Origin: Planobispora longispora
GTDB taxonomy: Bacteria; Actinomycetota; Actinomycetes; Streptosporangiales; Streptosporangiaceae
Reading direction: 5' to 3'
DNA length: 64,000 nt
Assembly (NCBI RefSeq): GCF_016863135.1
Contig: NZ_BOOH01000021.1
Coordinates: 1 to 64,000, forward strand
The position numbers and the translations under genes were made by a program. This document shows positions 53,168-62,514 of this stretch, one piece after another (the first letter of the stretch is position 1; the number at the start of each line of letters is the position of its first letter). Below the pieces are notes generated by a model. That model did not search any database. It was not told the DNA's origin and worked only from the letters and a program-made list of their open reading frames with translations.

Positions 53168-54310
53168 ATGTCCATCCCCCCTCCCAGCGAGGATCCGTTC
53201 TACGCCCCGGGCGGCAGGTCCGGCAGGTCCGGCAGGTCCGGCAGGTCCGGCAGGTCCGGCAGGTCCGACAAGGCCGGCAGGTCCCGCAGCCCCGGTGACC
53301 TCCTCCGGTCCCGGAGGGTCGAGATCAAGACCGGCGTGGAGGCCGCCGCCCGGCAGGTGGTCTACGTCTCGACCGATTCGCGTGGCCGGCCGATCGAGGT
53401 CTCGGGAACGGTGCTGGTTCCCTCCGCGCCCTGGCCGGACCCCGGCCCGCGACCGGTTCTCAGCTACGGGGTCGGCGTGCACGGCCTGGGCCGGGACGCC
53501 GCGCCGAGCCACCTGATGCGGTCGGGCGCCGAGACGGAGATCCCGCTGATCGACCTCGCGCTGGGGCGCGGCTGGGCCGTCGCCGTCACCGACGGGGAAG
53601 GTCTCGGGATGCCGGGTCCCCACACCTACGGCGCGGGCCGGTCGGGCGCCCACACGATGCTGGACATCGTCCGGGCGGCCGCCGGTCTCGACGGGACCCC
53701 GGCCGCGGGCGGGCCCGTGCTGGTCTGGGGCTACTCCGAAGGCGGGCGCTACGCCGCCTGGGCGGCGGAACTCCAGCCCTCCTACGCGCCGGACCTGGAT
53801 CTGCGGGGCGTGGCGGCGGGCGGGGTCCCCTCCGACCTGCGGGCGGTGGCCAAGGCGATCGACGGGGGACCGTTCTCCGGGCTGGGGCTCGCGGTCCTCG
53901 TCGGCCTCGCCCACGCCCACCGGGACCCCGCCCTCGAGGCGATCCTCAGCGAGAGCGGGAGGGCGGCCGCCGCCCGGGCCGCGACCCTGGACGCGGCCGG
54001 GCTGATCGTCGAGTTCCCCGAGCCCATGCACCGCCACACGGTCCGCGAGGAGCCCTGGGACGAGCCCGTCTGGCGGGAGCTCCTCGACCGGGAGAAGAAC
54101 GGCCGGCACCGGCCGGGCGCGCCGCTCTACCTCTACCACGTCGCCGGCGACCTGCTGGTCCCCACCGAGCTCGGCCGGGAGCTGCTCGCCGACTACACCG
54201 CCCGCGGCGCCCAGGTGACCTGGGCCGTGGTGCGGGCCGAGGAGCACCTCGCCGGCGCGTTCGCCGGCGCCCCGGACGCCGTCGCGTGGCTCGCCGGCCG
54301 GCTCGGTTGA
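53168..54310 (+). CDS. Secretory-lipase-family alpha/beta hydrolase
   Basis: 380 residues of the LIP (PF03583-like) fold: nucleophile VLVWGYSEGGRYAAW, Asp in YLYHVAGDLLVPTE and His in AEEHLAGAFAG. There is no signal peptide; instead residues about 15-40 are a Gly-Arg-Ser repeat encoded by 9-bp units. It is therefore either cytosolic or exported without Sec. Follows the MFS gene by 30 bp. Confidence 0.85.
   Translation: MSIPPPSEDPFYAPGGRSGRSGRSGRSGRSGRSDKAGRSRSPGDLLRSRRVEIKTGVEAAARQVVYVSTDSRGRPIEVSGTVLVPSAPWPDPGPRPVLSYGVGVHGLGRDAAPSHLMRSGAETEIPLIDLALGRGWAVAVTDGEGLGMPGPHTYGAGRSGAHTMLDIVRAAAGLDGTPAAGGPVLVWGYSEGGRYAAWAAELQPSYAPDLDLRGVAAGGVPSDLRAVAKAIDGGPFSGLGLAVLVGLAHAHRDPALEAILSESGRAAAARAATLDAAGLIVEFPEPMHRHTVREEPWDEPVWRELLDREKNGRHRPGAPLYLYHVAGDLLVPTELGRELLADYTARGAQVTWAVVRAEEHLAGAFAGAPDAVAWLAGRLG
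53213..53284. repeat. 9-bp minisatellite in the lipase N-terminus
   Basis: Six perfect tandem copies of GGCAGGTCC (53213-53266), one changed copy, then one more perfect copy (53276-53284). Each encodes Gly-Arg-Ser; expansion stays in frame. Confidence 0.9.
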
Positions 54311-54413
54311 GGGGCGCCGAAGACCGCCGGGGGCGTCGCACGTCTCCGCCGCCCCCTGCCCGTCTCCGCCCGTACGGCGCGCAGGCCGTACGGAACCATC
54401 GAAAGGAACGCTC

Positions 54414-54935
54414 GTGAACGACTACATCCCCACCGTCCACCAGCCGGCGGGCGGTACCGCGGGCAGGCCGGGGACATTGCTGGCCGCCATCCTGTCCACC
54501 GCCCTGGCCGCCGCTTCCATGCTGGTCACGGCGGCGGTCTCCCTGATCGCGGGCAGAAGCCTGCTCCGGGACTACCTGCGGGAGGAACTCGGCGCCGAGA
54601 TCGACGCGGCGGCCGTGGACTCCGTCGTGGAGGCCGCGTTCGGCTCGCTTCAGGCGCGGGCGTACGCCTGGCTCTTCTTCGGGGCGGTCTTCGGCCTGCT
54701 CCTGGTTCCCGTCAAGGACGGCAGGACGTGGGGCCGGATCGTGCTGAGCGTCGTCGCGCCCGTCGCCGTACTCCTCGGTCTGCGGGACCTGACGGACATG
54801 GTGTCCCCGATCACCGGGGTCCTGGCGGCACTGGCCGCCCTGGGCGCGCTGGCGGCCCTGGTGACGTGCTGGCTTCCCGCGACCAACCGCCACGTCAGGA
54901 CACGCGGTCAGCTGCGCCGGTCCCAGTCCGGATGA
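54414..54935 (+). CDS. Four-helix membrane protein
   Basis: 173 residues, GTG start, AAAGGA seven bases upstream. Helices at about 22-45, 82-100, 108-125 and 133-155. The region between helix 1 and 2 is helical and charged (LREELGAEIDAAAVDSVVEAAF). No family recognised; in line with the MFS and lipase genes. Confidence 0.7.
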   Translation: MNDYIPTVHQPAGGTAGRPGTLLAAILSTALAAASMLVTAAVSLIAGRSLLRDYLREELGAEIDAAAVDSVVEAAFGSLQARAYAWLFFGAVFGLLLVPVKDGRTWGRIVLSVVAPVAVLLGLRDLTDMVSPITGVLAALAALGALAALVTCWLPATNRHVRTRGQLRRSQSG

Positions 54936-55004
54936 ACGACTCCCGATGAACGACTCCCGATGGGCAACGCCCGACCAGCAATCCCGATGAGCAGCGGAGG
55001 AACG

Positions 55005-55520
55005 ATGTCGACAATCAAGAAACCCGTGGCCGAGAGAATCGCCCGCCTGATCGCCGGGCTCGGCGTCGCCGTCGCGGCGGTCGCGGTCCCCGCGACCCCC
55101 GCCCAGGCCGACGACATCCCCGGCAAGCTGACCGCTCACCTGACCATCACCAGGACGGGGCCCGGCCTTTCGAACTGCAAGCTCGTCACGCTCGCCAAGG
55201 TCGGGATGACGAACGCCCAGGCGCAGTATCTGGTCGGCAACGGCGCGAAGGCCCGGATCGAGGTCTGGGGCGACGACCCCGTCTATGACAACCGGCTCTA
55301 CAAGGCGCCCGACGCGAGCCTGAGCGCGGGGTCGGACCGGAACGGGGGCGGGCTCATCATCCTCTCCCATCCCACGCTCAACTGCGGGAAATACCTCGAT
55401 GAGGACGACGTCTACGAGGGTGACGAGGACGAGATCTACGTCAAGGTCATCTTCGAGGCTCCCGGGTACTCCCGCATGACGAAGAACACGAATGTGGTGC
55501 AGACCAGCTTCGAGCTGTAG
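55005..55520 (+). CDS. Secreted acidic protein of unknown function
   Basis: 171 residues from ATG 55005, GGAGG five bases upstream (ATG 54960 is not supported). Sec signal (IARLIAGLGVAVAAVAVPATPAQA), then a beta-rich mature part with Cys pair SNCKLV/LNCGKYL, an acidic strip (EDDVYEGDEDEIYVKVIF) suited to calcium binding, and a terminal QTSFEL. Resembles a C2-like or DUF sandwich, without firm assignment. Confidence 0.72.
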   Translation: MSTIKKPVAERIARLIAGLGVAVAAVAVPATPAQADDIPGKLTAHLTITRTGPGLSNCKLVTLAKVGMTNAQAQYLVGNGAKARIEVWGDDPVYDNRLYKAPDASLSAGSDRNGGGLIILSHPTLNCGKYLDEDDVYEGDEDEIYVKVIFEAPGYSRMTKNTNVVQTSFEL

Positions 55521-55601
55521 CGGGACCGGGTGGTCCGGAAGATCTCGCCCGGGCCGCCCGCCCCCGGCGCCCGTCACCCCGCTCCGGGGCGAGCGCGTCG
55601 A

Positions 55602-56435
55602 TCACCCGTGGGCGAGCAGTCGGCGCAGGGCCGTGGGCGTGCGGCCCAGCTGGTCGCGGACGGTCCGGGTGAGGTGGGCGTGGTCGGCGAAGCCGAGGTC
55701 CGCGGCCAGCAGGCCGAGGCTGGTCTCACCGGCCTCCAGGCGATCGAGCGCCCGGCCCACGCGCACGCGGTTGCGGTAGCGGGTCAGGGAGACGCCCAGT
55801 TCCCTGGAGAAGGCGCGGCTCAACCGGTACGGCGAGACGTCCAGCAGCTCGGCGAGCGGGAACAGTCCTCCGGCGGCGGGGTGGTCGGCGGCGATGGCCT
55901 CGCGGGCGCGGGTGACCAGTGTCCGATCGTCCCGGGAGGCGCGCTCGCCCGCGGGGGTCGGGCCCGGGGCCACCTGCTCCAGCGCGACCGCGAGCAGGCG
56001 CAGCAGCTCCTCGGCGAGGGCGTAGTCGTGGTCTGCGTTCCCGGGGCGGACGGGGCCGCGCCCGGTGGCCGCGAGGAAGCGGCGGTGGGCGAGGTGCAGC
56101 CGGGCGTCCACGTAGATCGCCGTACGGGCCGGGCGCGCGATGTCTCCGGCGAGGGTCCGCCACAGTCGCGGAGTCAGGTTCACCAGGGTGCACACGTCGC
56201 CGCCCGCCGGGTGGGAGAAGCGCTGCTCCTCGCCCGGGACGCCGAGGTAGGCCATGGTCGGGTCGACGGTCTCGGTCAGCCCGTCGGCCATCCTGCGGAA
56301 CCTGCCGCGGTTGACGAGCACCACCCGGTAGCCGGTGTGGGTCTCGGCCTCGGACCATCCCGTGTGGTCGTCACGGCAGGTCACCGCCGAGACCGCGAAA
56401 CCGGGCCGGGCGGCGAGTGCCACGGATGTTCGCAC
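55602..56435 (-). CDS. AraC-family transcriptional regulator
   Basis: 277 residues, GTG 56435 or 56423. N-terminal cupin-like sensor (DDHTGWSEAETHTGYRVVLV), C-terminal double HTH (FPLAELLDVSPYRLSRAFSRELG and TSLGLLAADLGFADHAHLTRTVRDQLGRTPTALR). Divergent from the large TPR-type gene 123 bp away, which it may control. No effector known. Confidence 0.9.
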   Translation of the reverse strand: MRTSVALAARPGFAVSAVTCRDDHTGWSEAETHTGYRVVLVNRGRFRRMADGLTETVDPTMAYLGVPGEEQRFSHPAGGDVCTLVNLTPRLWRTLAGDIARPARTAIYVDARLHLAHRRFLAATGRGPVRPGNADHDYALAEELLRLLAVALEQVAPGPTPAGERASRDDRTLVTRAREAIAADHPAAGGLFPLAELLDVSPYRLSRAFSRELGVSLTRYRNRVRVGRALDRLEAGETSLGLLAADLGFADHAHLTRTVRDQLGRTPTALRRLLAHG

Positions 56436-56558
56436 CCTAGCGAGGGTAGGCGACGGATCCGGCGATGGATACGGCGGATCCGCCGAGCAAAGATGTTCAA
56501 GCCAGCTGAAACCATCCCGTGGCACCCTGATCGCACACCGATCGGAGGAGCCACCGAG

Positions 56559-58628
56559 ATGACTGCTGCCGTGGATCGCCAGTCGCCGGCCGCGGTCGGC
56601 GGCGGCGTGGGCGGGGGACGGGGGAGCCGCGGAGCTCGCGGAGCTCGCGGAGCTCGATGCGGCGGCTGCCCGCCGCACCTCGGGACGGCACCGGTGGCCG
56701 AGGACGACGAGGTCGGATCGCTGCTCCTCGACGGCGCCCGCGCCCGGTGCGTCGACGGCGACCTGCGCTCCAGCCGGGAGTGCTTCGACGCGGCGTACCG
56801 CGCGGCCGAGGAGCGGGGCGACGGCCCGGCGCTGGCCCTGGCGGCGCTGGGGATGTCCGGTCTGTGGGTGCACGAGCACCGCGGGGTGACGGCCGCCGCG
56901 TCGATCGAGGCACGACTGCGGCACGCGTTGTCGGCGGTGGACCCGCGCTCGTCGCTGGCTCTCCGGCTCCGGGTACGGCTGGCCGCCGAGGCCGACTACC
57001 GGTCGGGCGGGCGCACGGCGGTCCTCGCCGTGACGGAGGAGGCCAGGCGGTCGGGCGATCCGGCGGCGTGGACCGAGGCGCTCAGCCTGGCCCACCAGTG
57101 CCTGCTGGGACCCGGTCAGAGCGAGACGCGGCACGGACTCGCCCAAGAGCTGATCACCGCGAGTTTCCGGACCTCCTGCCGCAGCGACCTGCTGATGGGA
57201 CTGCTGTGGCGCACCATCGACCGCATTCTCGACGCGGACCCGCACGCGGAGCGCCACCTGGCGGAACTGCGCGGCCTGCTGGCCCGGCAGGACCACCTGG
57301 CGGTCGGGTTCGTGGTGCGGGCGATCGAGGTGATGCTCGACATCCGCGCGGGCCGGTTGACGCGGGCCGAGGCCGAGGCGGCCGCCTGCGCCGAACAGGG
57401 GAGGCGGGCCGGAGACGCGGACGCCGCCAATTGGCACGGCGCGCAGCTGGTGGCCATCCGCTGGTACCAGGGGCGCATCGCCGAGCTGATTCCGATGCTG
57501 ACCGAGGAGGTGAACTCGCCGGAGCTCAGCACCGTGGACAACGCCTACGTGGCCGCGCTGGCGGTGGCCGCCGCCGGAGCCGGGGACCGGCGGCTGGCGG
57601 CCGGCGCGCTGGCACGGCTGCGCGGCCGGGACCTGGCCCTGCTGCCCCGGTCCAGCACCTGGCTGGTGGCCATGTACGGGATCGTGGAGGCCGCGCACCT
57701 GCTGGGGGACGCCGAGACCGCGACGGTGGCCGCCGAGTTGCTCGGCCCGTTCGCCCGGCTGCCGATGGTGGCCAGTCTCGGCGTCGCGTGCTTCGGCTCC
57801 GCCCGGCACACGCTGGGCGTGGCCGAGCTGACCGCGGGCGACGCGCAGCGGGCGGTCGAGCATCTGCGGGCGGCCGTACAGGACAACCTGGCCATGGGAC
57901 ACTGGCCGGCCGCGGTGCTGTCGCGCGCGCGGTGGGCGCAGGCGCTGGCGCTCCGGGCGGGGCCGGGGGACGCCGCCGAGGCGGCCCGGCAGCGGGAGAT
58001 CGCCACGGGCGAGGCGGCCGAGCTGGGCATGGTCCTGCCCGGTGGGAGGGAGCCGCACGCCGGGGACGCCGCCGCCGGGGTCGGCGGGCGGCGGGCACGG
58101 GTGGAATGCCGGCGTGAGGGCCGCCGGTGGCGGGTCGGGATGGGGCAGCGGAGCGTGTGGGTCGAGCACAGCCGGGGGATGGCCTATCTCGCGGTCCTGG
58201 TGGCCAATCCCCGCTACGAGATTCCGGCCGTCGAGCTGGCCGCGGGTCCGGCGCCGCGCGGCGGGGCCGCGGCGGGGGCCGGCGCCGGCAGCGCCCAGCC
58301 GGCACTGGACGAGGCGGCGATGCGGACGTACCGCGAACGGCTGTCGCTGCTGCAGGAGGAGATCGACGAACACGAGGCGGCCAACGACATCGTCCGGGCG
58401 GAGCGGGCGCGGGTCGAGCGCGACTGGCTGATCGACGAGCTGGAGTCCGCAACCGGTCTGGCCGGACGGATCCGGAATTTCCCGGAAAATGGGGAACGTG
58501 CCCGCGTCGCGGTCGGCAAGGCCGTCCGGCGTGCCATCGGCCGCATCGCCTCCGCCGACCCGATCCTCGGCGAGGAGTTGCGCCTGACCATCCGGACCGG
58601 GCGGCTCTGCAGCTATCAGCCCGGCTAG
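56559..58628 (+). CDS. Large TPR-like regulatory protein
   Basis: 689 residues from ATG 56559 with GGAGGAG about seven bases upstream. After a Gly/Arg leader with three Arg-Gly-Ala units, residues about 60-500 form helical TPR-like repeats (AYRAAEERGDGPALALAALGM, AVEHLRAAVQDN). The C-terminal 130 residues hold the actinobacterial helical module ALDEAAMRTYRERLSLLQEE...RNFPENGERARVAVGKAVRRAIGRI found at the end of AfsR/TPR-type regulators. No DNA-binding or NTPase motif is visible, so it is probably a protein-interaction scaffold. Confidence 0.72.
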   Translation: MTAAVDRQSPAAVGGGVGGGRGSRGARGARGARCGGCPPHLGTAPVAEDDEVGSLLLDGARARCVDGDLRSSRECFDAAYRAAEERGDGPALALAALGMSGLWVHEHRGVTAAASIEARLRHALSAVDPRSSLALRLRVRLAAEADYRSGGRTAVLAVTEEARRSGDPAAWTEALSLAHQCLLGPGQSETRHGLAQELITASFRTSCRSDLLMGLLWRTIDRILDADPHAERHLAELRGLLARQDHLAVGFVVRAIEVMLDIRAGRLTRAEAEAAACAEQGRRAGDADAANWHGAQLVAIRWYQGRIAELIPMLTEEVNSPELSTVDNAYVAALAVAAAGAGDRRLAAGALARLRGRDLALLPRSSTWLVAMYGIVEAAHLLGDAETATVAAELLGPFARLPMVASLGVACFGSARHTLGVAELTAGDAQRAVEHLRAAVQDNLAMGHWPAAVLSRARWAQALALRAGPGDAAEAARQREIATGEAAELGMVLPGGREPHAGDAAAGVGGRRARVECRREGRRWRVGMGQRSVWVEHSRGMAYLAVLVANPRYEIPAVELAAGPAPRGGAAAGAGAGSAQPALDEAAMRTYRERLSLLQEEIDEHEAANDIVRAERARVERDWLIDELESATGLAGRIRNFPENGERARVAVGKAVRRAIGRIASADPILGEELRLTIRTGRLCSYQPG

Positions 58629-59866
58629 CCGGCGCGCCAGAGCGCCCCGTGGAACCGTCCCTGCGAGGCGACCCAGCCCAGCGCGTAGATCTGGTCGCCG
58701 CCGACCACCAGATCGTTGACGTTCGGCTCCGCGCCCTCGTCCGCGGGCAGGCGCTGCCTGGTCCAGCGCCCGTCGCCGAGGTGCCACAACGTCCCGTGCG
58801 CCGTCGCCGCCCACAGCCCGCCGTCCCCGTCCGGCACCGCGTCCACGAAGGCGCCGTCGAACTGCTCCCGATGGAAGGGACCCCACGTGCAGGTCCATTC
58901 GCCCCGTGTGTGGCGCACCGCCACCAGCCGCCCGGCGACGGTGTCCTCGTTCTCGTCCAGGTAGTGGGTGCCGAACGCCGCCGTCCCGAGCAGCCACCTG
59001 TCGTCCGCGCCGACGACCGCGACGGCCTGCGGGTAGAAGAGGCCGCCCTGGGTGTCGTGGATGGCCTCCTTCGCGTCGATCCGCAGCGTGAACTGCACCG
59101 TCTGCGACACGCCGTCGCGCAGCCGTACGGCCGTGGCCCCGGTGAGGGGAACGGCCCAGATCTCCTCGGCGGAGCCGGACAGCCGGTATGCGTCGACGTC
59201 CGAGAAGCCCCCCACGTCCTCCTGGCCGGCGGGCAGGTTCATCCGCTTCCAGTTCGCGCCGTCCCAGTGGACGGCGACGGTGCTGAAGGTCATCCAGCCG
59301 CCGTGCGCGTCGGCGGAGCCGCCCCCCGCTTTCTGATCCGGCACGTCGAGTGCGAGCGTCCGCCATCCGCCGCCCTCGCGCACACCCACCTTCCAGGTCC
59401 CCGTGTCGCTCCACATCCCCTCTCCCGGCTGCGCCACCCAGATCCCACCGCCGGGACTCGCCGCCAGGGCGCCGGGCTTCATCCCGGGCGGCCCGGCCAC
59501 CGCCTCCCAGCGGCCGTCTTTCCAGCGGCGCAGTGTCAGGTCGCCCTGTCCCTCCTCGCGCAGCGCCCACAGCGCCCCGTCCGCGGTCACCACACCGCCC
59601 CGGAGGGCGCCTCGTTCCCCGGCCGCCAGCAGTTCCCAGCCGGACGGGACGGAGGCCGCCTGGAAGCCGTCCGCGGTGCGGGCGGGCTCGGGGCAGTCCT
59701 CGGACGAGACGGTCACCGCCTCCGCGCTCGCGCCCACGGACGAGGTCACCGATACGGCGGCCTCGGTGGGCGTGCTCGCCGGTCCACCCGTCCCCGACCT
59801 CTCCGACGTGCACGCGGCTGAAACCAGCGTGAGCGATACCGCTGCCAGCGCGCCTGCGAGCCGCAT
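58625..59866 (-). CDS. Beta-propeller-like lipoprotein
   Basis: 413 residues with lipobox VSAAC (Cys19) and a Ser/Thr spacer. The mature part repeats units such as DGALWALREEGQGDLTLRRWKDGRW, GGGIWVAQPGEG, GGLWAATAHGTLWHLGDGRW: Kelch/WD-like blades, probably a propeller. Convergent with the TPR gene; the stops overlap by four bases. Function unknown. Confidence 0.8.
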   Translation of the reverse strand: MRLAGALAAVSLTLVSAACTSERSGTGGPASTPTEAAVSVTSSVGASAEAVTVSSEDCPEPARTADGFQAASVPSGWELLAAGERGALRGGVVTADGALWALREEGQGDLTLRRWKDGRWEAVAGPPGMKPGALAASPGGGIWVAQPGEGMWSDTGTWKVGVREGGGWRTLALDVPDQKAGGGSADAHGGWMTFSTVAVHWDGANWKRMNLPAGQEDVGGFSDVDAYRLSGSAEEIWAVPLTGATAVRLRDGVSQTVQFTLRIDAKEAIHDTQGGLFYPQAVAVVGADDRWLLGTAAFGTHYLDENEDTVAGRLVAVRHTRGEWTCTWGPFHREQFDGAFVDAVPDGDGGLWAATAHGTLWHLGDGRWTRQRLPADEGAEPNVNDLVVGGDQIYALGWVASQGRFHGALWRAG

Positions 59867-59947
59867 GGAGTCCTCACTTCCGCCGGTATCCGGTTGGAGG
59901 ACAATGGTACGGATCCCGCGAAGTGAGGCATCGCCCCGGCGCGCGGG

Positions 59948-60430
59948 TCAGGTGACCGGCACGATCGCCGCCTCGGCCAAGGCTCCGCCCTCGATCCGCA
60001 GCAGGCCCATGGTGCCGTACGGCTGGCGGCGGCGGTCGGTGGGCGAGCCGGGGTTGAAGATGCGCAGGCCGTCGCCGCTCTCGTCGAGCGGGATGTGCGA
60101 GTGCCCGAAGACGACCAGGTCGGCGCGGGGGAACCGGCGGCGCAGCCGGGCCAGCCGCCCCCGCGCCGCGCCGCTGTCGTGGATCATCGCCACCCGGAGC
60201 CCGCCGAGGTCGAGTTCGAGCGTCTCGGGCGCGACCACGTCGTCTCCGTCGTTGTTGCCCTTGACCGCGTGGACGGGCGCGTAGGCGGCCAGCTCGTCGA
60301 GCACGCCCGCGGTGCAGACGTCCCCGGCGTGCAGGATCAGGTCCACGTCGCGCAGGTGCTCCGCGACCCGCGGCGGGCAGGACTTCCAGCGCCGCGGCGC
60401 GTGGGTGTCGGACAGGACCGCTACTCTCAC
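59948..60430 (-). CDS. YfcE/MJ0936-type metallophosphoesterase
   Basis: 160 residues from GTG 60430 (CAGGA eight bases upstream). Complete family motifs: VAVLSDTHAPRRW, ILHAGDVCT, VKGNNDGDD, HDSG and VFGHSHIPLDE, then NPGSPTDRR. Two-metal phosphodiesterase. Small cytosolic enzyme with unknown physiological substrate. Confidence 0.92.
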   Translation of the reverse strand: MRVAVLSDTHAPRRWKSCPPRVAEHLRDVDLILHAGDVCTAGVLDELAAYAPVHAVKGNNDGDDVVAPETLELDLGGLRVAMIHDSGAARGRLARLRRRFPRADLVVFGHSHIPLDESGDGLRIFNPGSPTDRRRQPYGTMGLLRIEGGALAEAAIVPVT

Positions 60431-60561
60431 GACGAGGTCCTGCCCGCGCGAGCGCGCCTCGAACGGCTCGCCGCCCCGCGCCTCCACTCCGAGGCGCGCC
60501 GACGGACCGTCAGCCCTTCCGGAGGGCGGACGGCCCGTCAGCGGCCGGTGCGGACGGCCCG

Positions 60562-62391
60562 TCAGCGCCGGTGGAGACGGAAGTAGTCGAACTCGGCCGT
60601 GGCGCCGGCGCCTCCCAGGGAGATGAGGCCGACGCGCAGGTCGGCCTCGGCGGGTAGCGTCCACACGCCGCCGAAGACCCACGTGCGGCCGTCACGGCTG
60701 GTCGCCGCGCGGAGTTCGTGCTCGCCGTCGCGCCGGTCGACGCGGTGGATGAGACGGAGCCGGGTCTCCTCGGCCGGCGGCCCGACGATCGTGCCGCCAT
60801 AGGCGATCCGGCCGGCGTAGGGCATCTCCTTGCCGAACTCGGTCTGGCGGGTGTTCCAGATCGCGACGTGGACGAGCTTGGTGTAGAGGTCGTCCCCGGC
60901 GTACACGATCAGGCCCGCCTGCTGGTAGTTGCGGACCGTGTCGGTGCCCAGGTCGATGCGGAGGCTGGTCTCGGCGGTCCAGTCGCCCTCGGGGGCCTCG
61001 CGCAGGAGCACCGAGGCGGTGTTGGTGTCCCTGTTGAGCTCGGCGTCCTGCGTCGGCCAGCGCAGCGCCCCGCCGGTGAGCTCTCCCTGCGGCGCGCGCA
61101 CCCAGCTCCAGCCGGGGCGGAGCTGCGTGCCGTCGAACTCGTCGCTGCGGCCGCGGTCGACCGGGCCGGGCCGGGGGGTGGGCGCGACCTTCACGGGCCC
61201 GGCGTGGCCGGGCGCCCGCTGGGGGTCCTCCGAGGCCCACGCGCCGCCCCGGACGGTCGGCCAGCCGCCGATCCAGTCGAGCCGGTCGATCAGCATGGGC
61301 CGCTCGTTGATCCCGAAGGGCTCGTCGAGGTACGGGTCGGCGCGGTCGATGGCGTGGTAGACGAACCAGTCCTGCCCGGCGGGGTCGGTCACGACGGCGT
61401 TGTGCCCGGTGCCCACCCAGCGGTTGCCGTTCGGCGCGATGACGATCGTGCCGCCGGCCCGGGACGCGACCAGCGGGACGCCCTCGCGGTCGGCGTAGGG
61501 CCCGGTGATGGAGCGGGAGCGCCCGGCGTAGACGCTGTATCCGGTGGTCGGGCCCGCGCAGCAGTCGGCGGAGGAGGCGAACAGGTACCAGTAGCCGCCG
61601 CGGCGCACCAGGTAGCCGCCCTCGAACTTGTTGTCGATGGCGATCATCGTGGGCTCGCCCACGGCCTTCCCGCCGGTGGGGTCGAGGCGGGTGATGAAGA
61701 TCCCGCCGTAGTAGGAGCCGTAAACGAGATACTCGGTCCCGTCGGTGTCGACGGCGTGACTCGGGTCGAAGGTCCACTTGAAGTCGCCGGGTCCGCCGCC
61801 GCCCCTGCGCGGGCCCACGACCGGGGCGCCCGAGTCGGTCCACGGCCCGGCCGGCGTGGGCGCGGTGGCCATCCCGATCGCGTTGTCGTTCTGCTCCGGT
61901 GTGACGGTGGTCTGGGTGACCACGTAGTACAGGCGGTACTCGCCGCCCACCCGCCGGATGTCCGGCGCCCACAGGCTGGCGCCCGCCGCGGTGTCGGCCC
62001 ACCCGGGGAGGGTCTCCGCGGTGAAGGCGTCGCCGACGTAGCTCCAGTCGGTCAGGTTCCGCGACCGGGAGATCGGCAGGTAGTGCCGCTCTCCCTCGCC
62101 CTCCCGCAGGGGGTCGCTGGTCCCCACGGCGTACCACCAGCCGTCCTCGCCGCGGACGATCGCGGGGTCGGCGTAGGTGTCGGCGAAGGTACGGCTGACC
62201 GGGTTGCTGTAGGTCCCCGGCCTTCCGCCGGAGGCCGGGACGGGCCCGGCCGGGGCCGGATCACCCGACGCCGGGACGGCCGGCGCGGGAGCGGCCGGCG
62301 CGCCCGGGGCCGCGGTGGCCGGCGCCGCCGCGAGCAGGCAGGCTGATCCCGCCAATGCCATGATCACGCGTTGGACGACTCTGATGACCAT
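60562..62391 (-). CDS. Secreted glycoside hydrolase family 43 enzyme
   Basis: 609 residues from ATG 62391 (AAGAGG six bases upstream). Sec signal (MALAGSACLLAAAPATA region), Pro/Ala linker, then a five-bladed GH43 domain with DTYADPAIVRGEDGWWYAVG (catalytic-base Asp), GASLWAPDIRRVGGEYRLYY and FKWTFDPSHAVD. The C-terminal part (about 430-609) is a DUF1349-like beta-sandwich (DEFDGTQLRPGWSWVR, AGLIVYAGDDLYTKL). Likely alpha-L-arabinofuranosidase, arabinanase or beta-xylosidase. Expression probably LacI-controlled. Confidence 0.9.
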   Translation of the reverse strand: MVIRVVQRVIMALAGSACLLAAAPATAAPGAPAAPAPAVPASGDPAPAGPVPASGGRPGTYSNPVSRTFADTYADPAIVRGEDGWWYAVGTSDPLREGEGERHYLPISRSRNLTDWSYVGDAFTAETLPGWADTAAGASLWAPDIRRVGGEYRLYYVVTQTTVTPEQNDNAIGMATAPTPAGPWTDSGAPVVGPRRGGGGPGDFKWTFDPSHAVDTDGTEYLVYGSYYGGIFITRLDPTGGKAVGEPTMIAIDNKFEGGYLVRRGGYWYLFASSADCCAGPTTGYSVYAGRSRSITGPYADREGVPLVASRAGGTIVIAPNGNRWVGTGHNAVVTDPAGQDWFVYHAIDRADPYLDEPFGINERPMLIDRLDWIGGWPTVRGGAWASEDPQRAPGHAGPVKVAPTPRPGPVDRGRSDEFDGTQLRPGWSWVRAPQGELTGGALRWPTQDAELNRDTNTASVLLREAPEGDWTAETSLRIDLGTDTVRNYQQAGLIVYAGDDLYTKLVHVAIWNTRQTEFGKEMPYAGRIAYGGTIVGPPAEETRLRLIHRVDRRDGEHELRAATSRDGRTWVFGGVWTLPAEADLRVGLISLGGAGATAEFDYFRLHRR

Positions 62392-62450
62392 GAAGACCTC
62401 TTCCGCTCCGGCCCCCGAGCCCTGCCTGGACGATCCTTTCGCCAGCCATT

Positions 62451-62478
62451 TGTACAACGTTGTATTCAACGTTGTACA
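62451..62478. promoter_or_regulatory. Double palindromic LacI-type operator upstream of the GH43 gene
   Basis: Two copies of TGTACAACGTTG / CAACGTTGTACA stand as perfect 12-bp inverted arms around TATT. Each arm contains the self-complementary ACAACGTTGT, so the site offers two or one large LacI-family operators. It lies 60 bp upstream of the GH43 start and 37 bp after the peptidase stop. The regulator is not in the window. Confidence 0.8.
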
Positions 62479-62514
62479 TAGCTCATCCCCTTTCCGGTCC
62501 CGGCGGGTACGGCG

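Noticed and set aside
55602-59813. 1403-codon minus-strand frame
   Set aside because: Only its last 277 codons are a real AraC regulator; the rest is antisense to the TPR gene or in a wrong frame of the lipoprotein gene.
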